Positions 23,364 through 32,167 of a stretch of 64,000 nt of DNA are shown piece by piece. Within the stretch, counting starts at the first letter, position 1, and the number at the start of each line of letters is the position of its first letter. Both the position numbers and the translations under genes were made by a program. The DNA is taken from positions 62,001-126,000 of the forward strand of contig NZ_LATZ01000007.1 in NCBI RefSeq assembly GCF_000981385.1, written 5' to 3'. The notes under the pieces were generated by a model that had not been told where the DNA came from, made no database searches, and saw nothing but the letters and a program-made list of their open reading frames with translations. Source of the stretch: Bacillus sp. SA1-12 (GTDB lineage: Bacteria > Bacillota > Bacilli > Bacillales > Bacillaceae).

Positions 23364-24599
23364 ATGGGAGAAGCAGCAAAGCGTTTAACATCTATGGAAG
23401 GTCAACGAATGATGAATTTCCGTCCATCTTATTCAATGCAAGACATTTACGGAGAAGGAATCATCTATAATCCAAAATTGTATGCTGAAGATTATCAGCA
23501 TTATTCAGGAGATTTGCTAAGCTTAGACGCTCTCACAGGGAGAGAACTAAGCGTCGTTGGAAACACACCTGTTGTCTGTCATGCTGCCTGTACAACAAAA
23601 CCAGCCTTAAGATTATTAAAAAAAGCAGGTCTCAAGGTGCCTCCAGTCCTTTATACGTATCAAAATGAAGATGAATATATTGAAGCTCTTAAGCTTCTGT
23701 CAAGCCAAAATAAAAAAATGATTTTTCAATATCCGCATCCTGAAGGAAGGGTTTCAACTGAGCTATATCGGGTTGACCCTAAAGTGCTAGCCTATTTATG
23801 CGATAAACGGAATATACCTGAGCTCGTTCCTGCACAGCATATACCAAAGCGGAGAATGATGAGTCTTGAGCAAATTTTAGAGGAAAAACCGCAGCTGCCC
23901 TTTGTTTTAAAAACTGGTGATGGCCGTCCTACCTCTGGAGGGTACGGTGTCCTGCTTATTAAAGACGAAAAGCAACTGGAAGAAATTAATGACAGCTTCG
24001 GTGATTTAACATCGATCATTGTTGAGGAGCTTATCCCTTACGAGAAAAATGTTTCTGTTCACTACATGGTCAATAAAGAGGGAGAAATAGAATTCTTAGG
24101 AAAATCAGAGCAGCTTGTAACAAAAGAGGGTAATTTCTGCGGCAGCTGGATTACAACCGAATATGATCACAACATAGCAGATATTATTGAAACAGGCTAT
24201 GAGGTCATGAAAAATATAGCCGATAAGGGATATGTCGGAGTAGCCGGCTTTGATGTTCTGGTCTATGAAGGCAACTACTATTTTATTGATTTAAATGTCC
24301 GCTTTAATGCTTCGACATGCGGGCTCCTTCTCTATAACGATATTAAAAAAAGATTTGGAACAAAATTCATGCGGCTCTGCAACTTTAATTGGACGGAGAA
24401 TTTTGACCAAGTCATTCCATTAGTCGAAGAATTTGTAGATAAGCAACAAATTATTCCGTTAAGTATATTAGATCCAAGGTATTTTCCTGATGAAGAACAG
24501 GTAACAAAAATAATTGGACTTGTAATTGGACAGTCATCAGAAGAGGTCGAGGATTTCCTTAAAGATATGGTCAAGGCCGGTTTTATTTTGAAGGAGTAA
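23364..24599 (+). CDS. ATP-grasp domain protein of unknown specificity
   Basis: A 411-residue ATP-dependent ligase-like protein. The ATP-grasp core spans about 150-350: the nucleotide-binding loop PFVLKTGDGRPTSGGYGVLL (LPFVLKTGD... Gly-rich), IIVEELIPYEKNVSVHYMVN and the metal-binding FDVLVYEGNYYFIDLNVRFN with Asp and Asn ligands. The N-terminal 150 residues (pre-ATP-grasp) hold a HAACTTKPALRLLKKAG motif. It does not match carbamoyl-phosphate, D-Ala-D-Ala or RimK types closely, so the amine and acid substrates are unknown. A good GGGAGGTTTT site precedes the ATG. Monocistronic, with its own terminator. The 300 bp upstream hold no other gene. Confidence 0.8.
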   Translation: MGEAAKRLTSMEGQRMMNFRPSYSMQDIYGEGIIYNPKLYAEDYQHYSGDLLSLDALTGRELSVVGNTPVVCHAACTTKPALRLLKKAGLKVPPVLYTYQNEDEYIEALKLLSSQNKKMIFQYPHPEGRVSTELYRVDPKVLAYLCDKRNIPELVPAQHIPKRRMMSLEQILEEKPQLPFVLKTGDGRPTSGGYGVLLIKDEKQLEEINDSFGDLTSIIVEELIPYEKNVSVHYMVNKEGEIEFLGKSEQLVTKEGNFCGSWITTEYDHNIADIIETGYEVMKNIADKGYVGVAGFDVLVYEGNYYFIDLNVRFNASTCGLLLYNDIKKRFGTKFMRLCNFNWTENFDQVIPLVEEFVDKQQIIPLSILDPRYFPDEEQVTKIIGLVIGQSSEEVEDFLKDMVKAGFILKE

Positions 24600-24637
24600 A
24601 CAGAGAAAAGATACAATAATAAGTATGCCATGTTGAA

Positions 24638-24680
24638 ATGCACCTTTACTTGTTTGCGCAAGTGAAGGTGTATTTTTTTG
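24638..24680 (+). terminator. Terminator after the ATP-grasp gene
   Basis: ATGCACCTTTACTTG pairs with CAAGTGAAGGTGTAT around a short loop, followed by TTTTTT. Confidence 0.85.
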
Positions 24681-24832
24681 ACTTTATAATGAAAAGAGAA
24701 AATGGCCAAACCAAAACTTCTACCAGTTAGGCATCATGAGTTATGATAAGAGGTAATAATTAGATGGTTATAATTTTTCAATGGAAGAATCAATTTAATA
24801 GAAAAAGAGTGCGGAAACATTGAGGTGAAGAG

Positions 24833-26434
24833 ATGAAAAAAGGAAAATGGAGTTTACAGACAACAATCACGATTTTTGTCTGTGCTGTCGTAGCTCTTTC
24901 ATTGTTAATGACTGATTTGCTAATTAGCCAAACTGTTGCCGAGAGCATTGAAGACAGTCAGGCTGAAAAAGCGGGAAATGCAGCCAGAATGGTGGCACAT
25001 TCCCCGCTTGTAATAGAAGCATTGAGCGGCAGAAGAGATGAACGGGAGATCCAAAAATTTGCGAGCAATATACAATCTGTTACAAATGTTGAATTTGTTG
25101 TCGTAATGGACATGGAAGGGATCCGTAAATCACATCCTGATCCCAATAAGGTTGGAAAAAAGTTTGTTGGAGGAGATGAGAAAGCAGCCTTAGCAGGAAA
25201 AGAGCATGTCTCAATTTCCAAAGGTACACTAGGCCATTCCTTGCGCTCCTTTACGCCGGTATTTGATGAGGATGGGCAGCAAGTTGGGGCAGTTGCAGTG
25301 GGAATTTCTTTGGAAAAGGTGAATGAAGCAGTTGAGAGGAGCCGCAGAGATATTTATGTAGGGACGATTTTTGGAATTATAACGGGAATTGCCGGAGCTG
25401 TCATTTTGGCTAAATATATTAAAAAAATATTATTTGGGCTAGAGCCAATCGCGATTGCGAAGCTGCTTGAGGAGCGCAGCGCTATGTTACATTCAGTACG
25501 CGAAGGGATTATTGCGGTTGATCAGGACTCAAAAATTACCTTAATTAACAAAGCTGCATTAGTGCTTTTAAAAAAGGCGGGCTTAGATGAAAATCCGATG
25601 GGGAAGAAGATCGATGCTTATATGGTTCCCTCAAGACTAAGCAGAGTTTTACAAACGGGGCAAGCAGAGTTCGATGAAGAACAACATATTAAAGGTGTAA
25701 CTTTGCTGGTTAATCGTGTTCCAGTGCTTGTCGAGAACAATATTGTTGGCGCTGTAGCTACATTTCGGGATAAAACAGAAATTAGCCAGCTAGCTGAACA
25801 GCTAACAGGTGTACAATTATATGCGGAGGCTCTAAGGGCACAGTCACATGAATTTATGAATAAACTTCATGTTATTCTTGGGATGGTGCATATGCGCCAT
25901 TATGATCTGCTGGCCGATTATATAAGTGAAATTGCCGATCACAGCAAAAACGAGATTGGTTTTATTGCAAGGAAAATCAAAGACCCTGTACTGGCAGGCT
26001 TTTTAGTTGGTAAGCTAAGTTATGCAAGAGAAGTAGGTGCAAAGCTTATCTTATCATCAGAATATCAATTGCCCGAACCGGAAAATGCAAGCATTACCCA
26101 TGAATTGATTACGATTATTGGAAATCTGATCGATAATGCCCTCGAGGCAGTTGAAAAAAGTCCTTCTAAGCAAATTGAAGTGGAGTTTGACTTTGGGGAT
26201 GAAATCTTGACAGTTGAGGTTAAGGACACTGGAATCGGAATAGCTGAGGAGATACAAAATCATATCCTTGAGAAAGGTTTTTCTACTAAGGGAGATGATC
26301 GTGGTTTTGGACTATACTTAGTAAATGAGAGTTTGAAAAAACTAGGGGGAGAACTGGACATATCGTCTAAAAAGGGCAGGGGAACGACGTTTGCCGTTTA
26401 TATTCCATATAAAAGCAAAGGTGATGCAAAGTGA
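24833..26434 (+). CDS. malK: Malate sensor histidine kinase (MalK/DcuS/CitA type)
   Basis: A 533-residue membrane sensor kinase. Two transmembrane helices (about 10-32 and 175-196) enclose an extracytoplasmic PAS-like (CitA/sCache) domain with the ligand-contact pattern RSFTPVFDEDG; a cytoplasmic PAS follows (217-320), then the SpoOB-like helical dimerisation segment with His339 in RAQSHEFMNKLH, and the ATPase with N-box NLIDNALEA (431-439) and DTGIGI. Length and order match MalK (YufL) of B. subtilis, which senses extracellular malate. GAGGTGAAGAG precedes the ATG. It overlaps the response regulator by 4 bp. The malate transporter and malic enzyme downstream agree with this. Confidence 0.9.
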   Translation: MKKGKWSLQTTITIFVCAVVALSLLMTDLLISQTVAESIEDSQAEKAGNAARMVAHSPLVIEALSGRRDEREIQKFASNIQSVTNVEFVVVMDMEGIRKSHPDPNKVGKKFVGGDEKAALAGKEHVSISKGTLGHSLRSFTPVFDEDGQQVGAVAVGISLEKVNEAVERSRRDIYVGTIFGIITGIAGAVILAKYIKKILFGLEPIAIAKLLEERSAMLHSVREGIIAVDQDSKITLINKAALVLLKKAGLDENPMGKKIDAYMVPSRLSRVLQTGQAEFDEEQHIKGVTLLVNRVPVLVENNIVGAVATFRDKTEISQLAEQLTGVQLYAEALRAQSHEFMNKLHVILGMVHMRHYDLLADYISEIADHSKNEIGFIARKIKDPVLAGFLVGKLSYAREVGAKLILSSEYQLPEPENASITHELITIIGNLIDNALEAVEKSPSKQIEVEFDFGDEILTVEVKDTGIGIAEEIQNHILEKGFSTKGDDRGFGLYLVNESLKKLGGELDISSKKGRGTTFAVYIPYKSKGDAK

Positions 26435-27138
26435 TTCGTGTAATGATTGTTGAAGACGACCCAATGGTTGCAGAGTTTAATAAACGTTACTTGGAACAGG
26501 TGGGTGGCTTTAAACTAGCATCTATTTGTTCTTCAGTGGAGCATGCAATAAATGAATTGGAGAAGGAAAGCGTTGATTTAATGTTATTGGATATTTTTAT
26601 GCCAGGTAAACATGGACTGGATTTGCTTTCTTATATACGAGAGAGTGAAAAGAAAATTGACGTGATTGTTATCTCCGCTGCTTCTGATATAGAAAGAATT
26701 CAAAAGGCCTTAAGGCTGGGGGCAGTCGATTATTTAATCAAGCCGTTTGAATTTGATCGTTTTCGTGAGGCGTTAGCTGCATATCAGGAAAAGGCAGCTT
26801 TTATACAAAACCAGCAAATCCTTAATCAATCGGAATTGGACCAGCAGCTTTTGCGAAAAGAAGAAAAACGGCCTCCTGAAGAATTACCGAAAGGGTTGAC
26901 AAAAGATACATTAACGATCATATGGAATGAGATCTTGAACATTAAAACAAGCCCTTTCTCAACGGAAGATGTTGTGAGTCGAACGGGGATTTCAAGGGTA
27001 TCTGTTCGGAAATACTTAAAATTCTTAAAAGATATTGACGTACTCGACGTTAAAGTCATTTATGGAAGCATCGGGAGACCCGTTTATCAGCATGAATATA
27101 ATGAGGATAAAAGCAATGTCATCAAACAATATTTGTAA
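26431..27138 (+). CDS. malR: Malate response regulator (MalR/CitB type)
   Basis: A 235-residue response regulator. The receiver domain has the acidic pair Glu8-Asp9-Asp10, phospho-acceptor Asp54 (LMLLDIFMP) and Lys in DYLIKPFEF; the C-terminal half has a helix-turn-helix (TSPFSTEDVVSRTGISRVSV, then RKYLKFL) of the DcuR/CitB type. The GTG start overlaps the kinase stop codon (GTGA), so the two are translationally coupled. Length equals that of B. subtilis MalR (YufM). Three 21-bp repeats lie between it and the transporter gene and are the likely binding site. A compact terminator follows it. Confidence 0.92.
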   Translation: MIRVMIVEDDPMVAEFNKRYLEQVGGFKLASICSSVEHAINELEKESVDLMLLDIFMPGKHGLDLLSYIRESEKKIDVIVISAASDIERIQKALRLGAVDYLIKPFEFDRFREALAAYQEKAAFIQNQQILNQSELDQQLLRKEEKRPPEELPKGLTKDTLTIIWNEILNIKTSPFSTEDVVSRTGISRVSVRKYLKFLKDIDVLDVKVIYGSIGRPVYQHEYNEDKSNVIKQYL

Positions 27139-27162
27139 GCAGCCGATCGGCTGCTTTTTTTA
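27138..27162 (+). terminator. Terminator after malR
   Basis: AAGCAGCC, GATC, GGCTGCTT then six further T. Confidence 0.9.
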
Positions 27163-27163
27163 A

Positions 27164-27226
27164 TTACAAAAATACTTACATAAGTTACAAAAACTATTTA
27201 TATTTCGACAAAACTACTAACATAAG
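27164..27226. promoter_or_regulatory. Three 21-bp direct repeats, likely MalR site
   Basis: Consecutive 21-bp units start at 27164 (TTACAAAAATACTTACATAA), 27185 (TTACAAAAACTATTTATATT) and 27206 (CGACAAAACTACTAACATAA). Units 1 and 3 agree at 17 of their last 19 bases. The array ends 27 bp before the transporter start. It fits a site for a tandemly binding response regulator; MalR is the obvious candidate. Confidence 0.7.
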
Positions 27227-27252
27227 GGTACAAGGAAAAAGGAGGCCATGAT

Positions 27253-28596
27253 ATGGAATCAGCGAGAAAGTTGGAAACGCTTCACATAATAGAGAAAAAA
27301 GAAAAAAGAAAAGGGTTTGTATCCCGCTTTAAACAACTCAAGGTAGGAGTTATACCGTTGCCTCTTTATTTAGTATTAGCGGCTATTATTTACGCTGCTT
27401 CTGTCTATAATCAGCTGCCGCCGGATATGATCGGAGGGTTTGCAGTCATCATGGTGATGGGAATTTTACTTGGAGATCTTGGCATGAAAATTCCTATTTT
27501 AAAAGACATTGGAGGGCCTGCCATTTTATCTCTGCTGCTTCCTTCTATTCTAGTTTTTTATAACCTGTTAAATCCGGCTGCAATGGAAGCGGTCACAACG
27601 TTAATGAAAACGTCTAATTTTCTTTATCTCTATATTTCGTGTTTAGTAGCAGGAAGTATTCTTGGGATGAACCGCAGTGTCTTAATCCAAGGATTTACAA
27701 GAATGTTTATTCCACTAATTCTTGGAACCCTTGCCTCTGTAATTGCAGGAGTGTCGGTAGGATCCTTGTTCGGATATGACATGAAGCATACGTTTTTTTA
27801 TATCATTGTACCGATTATCGGCGGAGGAATTGGTGAAGGGATTTTACCGCTATCACTTGCTTACTCGCAAATTTTAGGCGAGCCTGCAGAAGCGTTTGTC
27901 TCCCAGATGATACCTGCAGCTGTAATCGGAAATATCGTTGCGATCATTTGTGCAGGATTAATGAAAAACTTAGGCGAACGAAAACCTGAGCTTTCTGGAA
28001 ATGGCGTGCTAGTTAAAACGAAAGGCGGAGATGGCATAAAAGAAGAAACGACGAGCAAAATGTCCATCGACTTTTCGTTAATGGGAGCGGGATTGCTCAT
28101 TGCTTGCAGCTTTTTTATATTCGGCGCACTTGCCCATAAATTCTTAGGGATTCCTGGTCCTGTTTTGATGATAGTGGCTGCAACATTAGTAAAATGCCTT
28201 CAACTAATGCCTTCCAAAATGGAGCAGGGTGCTTTTCATTTGTATAAATTTGTATCAACAAGCTTAACGTGGCCGCTTATGGTCGGTTTGGGTATCCTTT
28301 ACATTCCTTTAGAGGATGTTGTAAAAATTGTAACACCTGCTTATGTCGTGGTTTGTACGGCTGTCGTGGTCGCCATGGTTGGTACGGGTTATATTGTCGG
28401 AAAATTCATGAAAATGTACCCGGTAGATTCAGCGATTGTAACAGGATGCCATAGCGGCTTAGGCGGAACAGGAGATGTAGCGATTTTATCTGCATCCAAC
28501 CGCATGTCATTAATGCCGTTTGCCCAGGTCGCAACAAGGCTTGGCGGAGCATCAACGGTTATCATAGCTACGATATTAATGAAGTTATTAAGCTAA
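27253..28596 (+). CDS. 2-hydroxycarboxylate (malate/citrate) symporter
   Basis: A 447-residue secondary transporter of the 2-HCT family (CitS/CimH/MaeN). The two GGxG loop signatures are visible: VPIIGGGIGEGILPLS in the first half and TGCHSGLGGTGDVAILSAS in the second, within an 11-12-segment membrane fold. Substrates of the family are malate and citrate, taken up with sodium or protons. The N-terminal IPLPLYLVLAAIIYAASVYN and GGFAVIMVMGI are nearer to CimH than MaeN, but context (MalK/MalR, malic enzyme) favours malate. AAGGAGGCCATGAT precedes the ATG. Expression is presumably induced through the direct repeats just upstream. Confidence 0.92.
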   Translation: MESARKLETLHIIEKKEKRKGFVSRFKQLKVGVIPLPLYLVLAAIIYAASVYNQLPPDMIGGFAVIMVMGILLGDLGMKIPILKDIGGPAILSLLLPSILVFYNLLNPAAMEAVTTLMKTSNFLYLYISCLVAGSILGMNRSVLIQGFTRMFIPLILGTLASVIAGVSVGSLFGYDMKHTFFYIIVPIIGGGIGEGILPLSLAYSQILGEPAEAFVSQMIPAAVIGNIVAIICAGLMKNLGERKPELSGNGVLVKTKGGDGIKEETTSKMSIDFSLMGAGLLIACSFFIFGALAHKFLGIPGPVLMIVAATLVKCLQLMPSKMEQGAFHLYKFVSTSLTWPLMVGLGILYIPLEDVVKIVTPAYVVVCTAVVVAMVGTGYIVGKFMKMYPVDSAIVTGCHSGLGGTGDVAILSASNRMSLMPFAQVATRLGGASTVIIATILMKLLS

Positions 28597-28660
28597 TAAA
28601 ATATGAAAGTGTAATAGGTTGATAAAGTTATTTTTAATATGAACAAAGGAGAAACATGAT

Positions 28661-29908
28661 ATGCCAACTTTAAGAGAAGAAACCATCAAGATGCATAAGG
28701 AAAATCAAGGAAAGCTAGGTGTTCATTCAAAAGTTCCTGTACGGAATGCAAAAGATTTAAGTCTTGCATATTCTCCAGGTGTAGCGGAACCATGCTTGGA
28801 CATTCATAAAGATGAAAGCAAAGCATACGAGTATACCATGAAGGGAAATTTGGTTGCCGTTGTCTCAAATGGAACGGCCGTACTTGGTCTCGGCAATATC
28901 GGCCCAAAAGCAGCCATGCCTGTCATGGAGGGGAAAGCATTGCTATTCAAATCATTTGCTGATGTGGACGCTTTTCCGATTTGTTTGAATACAACCGATC
29001 CGGATAAAATTGTAGAGGTTGTGAAACTTTTAGAACCGACGTTTGGCGGAGTTAATTTAGAGGATATTGCAGCACCGCAATGCTTTGACATTGAGGAACG
29101 ATTACGGAAGGAATGCAATATTCCAATTTTTCACGATGACCAGCACGGAACAGCAATTGTAACGGCTGCTGGATTAATTAACGCGTTGAAATTAGCAAAT
29201 AAAAAAATTGACGATATCCGGGTTGTTGTAAACGGTGCGGGTGCTGCAGGAGTGGCGATTGTAAAGCTGCTTCTTCATATGGGTGTAAAAGATGTTATTC
29301 TATGTGACACAAAAGGAATCATTTATGAAGGACGTCCAGTGGGCATGAACCCATTTAAAGATGAAATGGCACAGATTACTAATAAAAGGAAAATGCAGGG
29401 TCAACTGGCAGATGCACTTGCAGGTGCTGATGTATTTGTTGGAGTATCAGTCGCAGGTGCTGTGACAAAAGAAATGATTCAATCGATGAATCAAAATTCC
29501 ATCATATTTGCCATGGCCAATCCAGTACCGGAAATTATGCCGGAGGATGCAAAAGAAGCAGGAGCACTTGTCATAGGAACTGGTCGCTCTGATTTTCCAA
29601 ACCAGGTTAATAATGTACTTGCATTCCCTGGAATTTTTCGAGGAGCTTTAGATGTTCAAGCAAAAGAAATTAATGAAGAAATGAAGCTAGCCGCGGTTTA
29701 TGCGATCGCCGGACTCATTGAAGAGAAAGACCTAAATCCCGATTATGTCATACCTGATCCATTTGACAATAGAGTTGCCCCAAGTGTAGCAGCTTCTGTT
29801 GCTTACGCTGCAACGGAAACAGGAGTTTCACAAAAGCAAGTAAATATCGAAGAAATCAAGGGTCGTCAAGAAAGAACAACAGAAAAACAACAAGCTTTAT
29901 ATATTTAA
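28661..29908 (+). CDS. ytsJ: NADP-type malic enzyme (YtsJ-like)
   Basis: A 415-residue malic enzyme, oxidatively decarboxylating malate to pyruvate. Motifs: AYSPGVAEPC (37-46), metal-binding GVNLEDIAAPQCFDIE, catalytic Lys/Asp region HDDQHGTAIV, and the dinucleotide loop VVNGAGAAGVAIV. Length (about 410) and sequence fit the short B. subtilis YtsJ type, which prefers NADP, not the 560-residue MaeA/MalS type. AAAGGAGAAACATGAT precedes the ATG. It sits 64 bp after the malate transporter without a terminator between, so uptake and use of malate are probably one transcript. A good terminator follows. Confidence 0.93.
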   Translation: MPTLREETIKMHKENQGKLGVHSKVPVRNAKDLSLAYSPGVAEPCLDIHKDESKAYEYTMKGNLVAVVSNGTAVLGLGNIGPKAAMPVMEGKALLFKSFADVDAFPICLNTTDPDKIVEVVKLLEPTFGGVNLEDIAAPQCFDIEERLRKECNIPIFHDDQHGTAIVTAAGLINALKLANKKIDDIRVVVNGAGAAGVAIVKLLLHMGVKDVILCDTKGIIYEGRPVGMNPFKDEMAQITNKRKMQGQLADALAGADVFVGVSVAGAVTKEMIQSMNQNSIIFAMANPVPEIMPEDAKEAGALVIGTGRSDFPNQVNNVLAFPGIFRGALDVQAKEINEEMKLAAVYAIAGLIEEKDLNPDYVIPDPFDNRVAPSVAASVAYAATETGVSQKQVNIEEIKGRQERTTEKQQALYI

Positions 29909-29931
29909 TAATTATAGAAAGCAATATCTCT

Positions 29932-29970
29932 AAGTAGATCGTTAAATGTTCTTAACGGTCTACTTTTTAT
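29932..29970 (+). terminator. Terminator after the malic enzyme gene
   Basis: AAGTAGATCGTTAA pairs with TTAACGGTCTACTT (one wobble), followed by TTT. Confidence 0.85.
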
Positions 29971-30086
29971 TTACCCAGCTGAAACGTCACTACGTACCTG
30001 AATAGTTATGTTCATAGCGGCTCATGTATATTCATTTAGGATAGTAACCAAACTGATAGGTAAAGAAAAAGAAGGGACTGTTTTTG

Positions 30087-30386
30087 ATGGGGAAGAAAAA
30101 TCCAACAGTCTGTGAACTATGTAAACGTGAAGGAGTTGAAACAACACTGCATCATTTAATCCCAAAGGAAGAAGGAGGGACATTTCTGCCGACTGCTTAC
30201 CTGTGCATTCCATGTCATAAGCAGGTTCATTCCCTTTTTACAAATAAAGAGCTTGTCGAATTAGGCATAACCAATATAGAAGCACTTCAGCAAAATGAAA
30301 GAATGAGCAAATTTTTGAAGTGGATCAAAAAACAACCAGGCTCTAAAATACCGCGAACTCGAAAATCGAATGAAAGGAAAAAATAG
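30087..30386 (+). CDS. HNH-type nuclease-like small protein
   Basis: A 99-residue protein with an HNH/zinc-finger core: Cys pair CELCKR near residue 10, then TLHHLIPKEEGG (the HH of the HNH motif) and a second Cys pair LCIPCHKQVH that completes a zinc site. This arrangement is shared by small stand-alone HNH proteins such as YisB of B. subtilis. A basic C-terminal tail (RTRKSNERKK) could contact nucleic acid. GGGACTGTTTTTG precedes the ATG at 30087. Whether it cuts DNA is not known; no restriction or phage genes are adjacent. Confidence 0.8.
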   Translation: MGKKNPTVCELCKREGVETTLHHLIPKEEGGTFLPTAYLCIPCHKQVHSLFTNKELVELGITNIEALQQNERMSKFLKWIKKQPGSKIPRTRKSNERKK

Positions 30387-30537
30387 AAGGACCTTTTACA
30401 GCGGGGAATGCTGTAAAGCTTCAATACCTTATCTACCTTTTCTTTATCCTATCTTAACATCTACGTAAATAAGAATTTACACTTCCTCTTTAATCTTAAT
30501 CATGTACTAGATTATTAGATTATTAGGAGTGAATGAG

Positions 30538-31626
30538 ATGAAGAGGAAGAAGATTTTAGCAGGAGCGCTTGCTGCATTTATGTTATGTTCGGCACAGCCT
30601 GCATTGGCTTCGGCAAATGAGGCGGACCGCCCAATCGACAGCTTTGGTCCGAAGACATTTGATCTGCAAGCACATCGCGGAGGAATGGGACTGAACGTAG
30701 AATCTAGCATTGCGTCATTTTCTCATGCGCTTGAAATGGGAGTGAGTACACTTGAGCTTGACGTGCAAATCACAGAGGATAACCAGGCAGTTGTCACTCA
30801 TGATCGTAAAATTTCAGAAAGAACGTGCAGGGATACGAGTCCGGCATTTACTGGCGATCCGGAGTTTCCTTATGTTGGAAAGTACATAAAGGATCTGACT
30901 CTTGCCCAGATCCGCACGATGGATTGCGGCACTAATACAAAGTCCGAGTATCCAGAGCAGCAGCCGAGCCCAGGTGCTAAGATGCTGTTGCTTAGCGAGG
31001 TTATTGATCTTGTCAAGCAATATAAAGCAAAGAAGGTTTGGTTGAACATTGAGACAAAGGTTGAGGCTGGTGCACCATGGGAAACAGCCCCGCGTGAAGA
31101 GTTCGTGCAAATTGTTGCTCGCCATGTTCGTGAAGCGGGAATGCTTGATCGCGTATCCATTCAAAGCTTCGACTGGGGTGCACTCATGCGCATGAAAGAG
31201 GTAGAACCTCGTTTACCTGTCATTGCACTGACTAATGGTCCGCAATTTTTACAGCCAGGCCAACCGGGAGCTTCACCATGGTTAGGCGGAATAGATATTG
31301 ATGACTTTGGCGGAGATCTTGTGGCGGCAGCCAAATCGTTTGGCGCAGATGCCATTTCTCCTGTACATGGCTTTCCGCAAAACGGCAAAATCACAGATGA
31401 GAACTATGTACCTTATGTTACAAAAGAAATGGTAGAGGATGCGCATCATGCTGGTATGAAGGTCATTCCATGGACGATTGACGATATCCCAACAATGAAT
31501 AAACTAATTGACGACGGTGTTGACGGAATCATCACTGATTATCCAGACCGTCTGCGCAGCGTCATGGAAGAGCGCGGTTTCAAGCTGCCAAAGGGCTATA
31601 ATGCGCCAAAAGGGGAGCAGCTTTAA
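30538..31626 (+). CDS. Secreted glycerophosphodiester phosphodiesterase
   Basis: A 362-residue exported GDPD (UgpQ/GlpQ-like). An N-terminal signal peptide (KRKKILAGALAAFMLCSAQP, cleavage near ALAS) leads to a TIM-barrel with the family residues: QAHRGG (catalytic His), Glu-Leu-Asp in LELDVQITED, VVTHD (second His) and the late DDGVDGIITDYPDRL. It hydrolyses glycerophosphodiesters to glycerol-3-phosphate and an alcohol, probably scavenging phosphate or glycerol. AGGAGTG stands eight bases before the ATG at 30538. Noticeably higher G+C than its neighbours, which may indicate transfer. Preceded by a normal gap, followed by a terminator. Confidence 0.92.
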   Translation: MKRKKILAGALAAFMLCSAQPALASANEADRPIDSFGPKTFDLQAHRGGMGLNVESSIASFSHALEMGVSTLELDVQITEDNQAVVTHDRKISERTCRDTSPAFTGDPEFPYVGKYIKDLTLAQIRTMDCGTNTKSEYPEQQPSPGAKMLLLSEVIDLVKQYKAKKVWLNIETKVEAGAPWETAPREEFVQIVARHVREAGMLDRVSIQSFDWGALMRMKEVEPRLPVIALTNGPQFLQPGQPGASPWLGGIDIDDFGGDLVAAAKSFGADAISPVHGFPQNGKITDENYVPYVTKEMVEDAHHAGMKVIPWTIDDIPTMNKLIDDGVDGIITDYPDRLRSVMEERGFKLPKGYNAPKGEQL

Positions 31627-31665
31627 AATCTCCCAATCTATAAAATGAATACTTGTTTTACTAGA

Positions 31666-31707
31666 TAAAAGAAACTGTATCAGAAAGAATGGTATAGTTT
31701 CTTTTTT
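31666..31707 (+). terminator. Terminator after the GDPD gene
   Basis: AAAAGAAACTGTAT pairs with GTATAGTTTCTTTT (wobbles), then T run. Confidence 0.7.
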
Positions 31708-31773
31708 ATTTTTGTATAGCGGATGCATCTCATACTGCAGGTATACCAAAATTAAAGATTGGAAGACAAAATT

Positions 31774-31886
31774 TTGACGATAAGTGAGTTTTATGTTGTA
31801 AACACTCACTATGCAGATCATTCAATTATTTACTAACCATCCAAAAGATAACGCTCCAGGATAAAAAGTTCTGAGAGCGTTTTTTA
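31774..31886 (+). promoter_or_regulatory. Possible promoter and attenuator before the permease
   Basis: TTGACG at 31774 and an inverted repeat AGTGAGT/ACTCACT (31783-31810) are followed by a terminator-like hairpin AACGCTC...GAGCGTT plus six T (31850-31884), all about 290 bp ahead of the permease gene. It may be a leader with premature termination or a separate small transcript; no known riboswitch class is recognised. Confidence 0.35.
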
Positions 31887-32167
31887 TGTTATGCTTTTGG
31901 ATTATACGTACTCCTTTATATAAAAAGAAGGCAATTACTATCTTCTATGGAGCTAATGAAGAGGAAAGGGAAAGTAATCAAGTCTTTTTCTTTATGAATT
32001 GTTGTAATAAAAAGAGTGTAAAAAGATTCATTTTTTATTACCAGTTTTCTAGATTACGCAATTTTGTTATTATTTTAGTAATAAAGTTTTTTAAGGGATT
32101 ATTGTTATTTAGCTATAACAGTAATCAGTATAGTTGTCGAATGCCATTAGGGGAAAGGGGAAATTGT

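Noticed and set aside
30814..31394. Several minus-strand ORFs across the GDPD gene
   Set aside because: Shadows of a G+C-rich real gene with signal peptide and full catalytic motifs.
31886..32167. 94-codon extension of the amino-acid permease
   Set aside because: No ribosome site at its head, not like family N-termini, and it would lie inside the regulated leader; ATG at 32168 fits.
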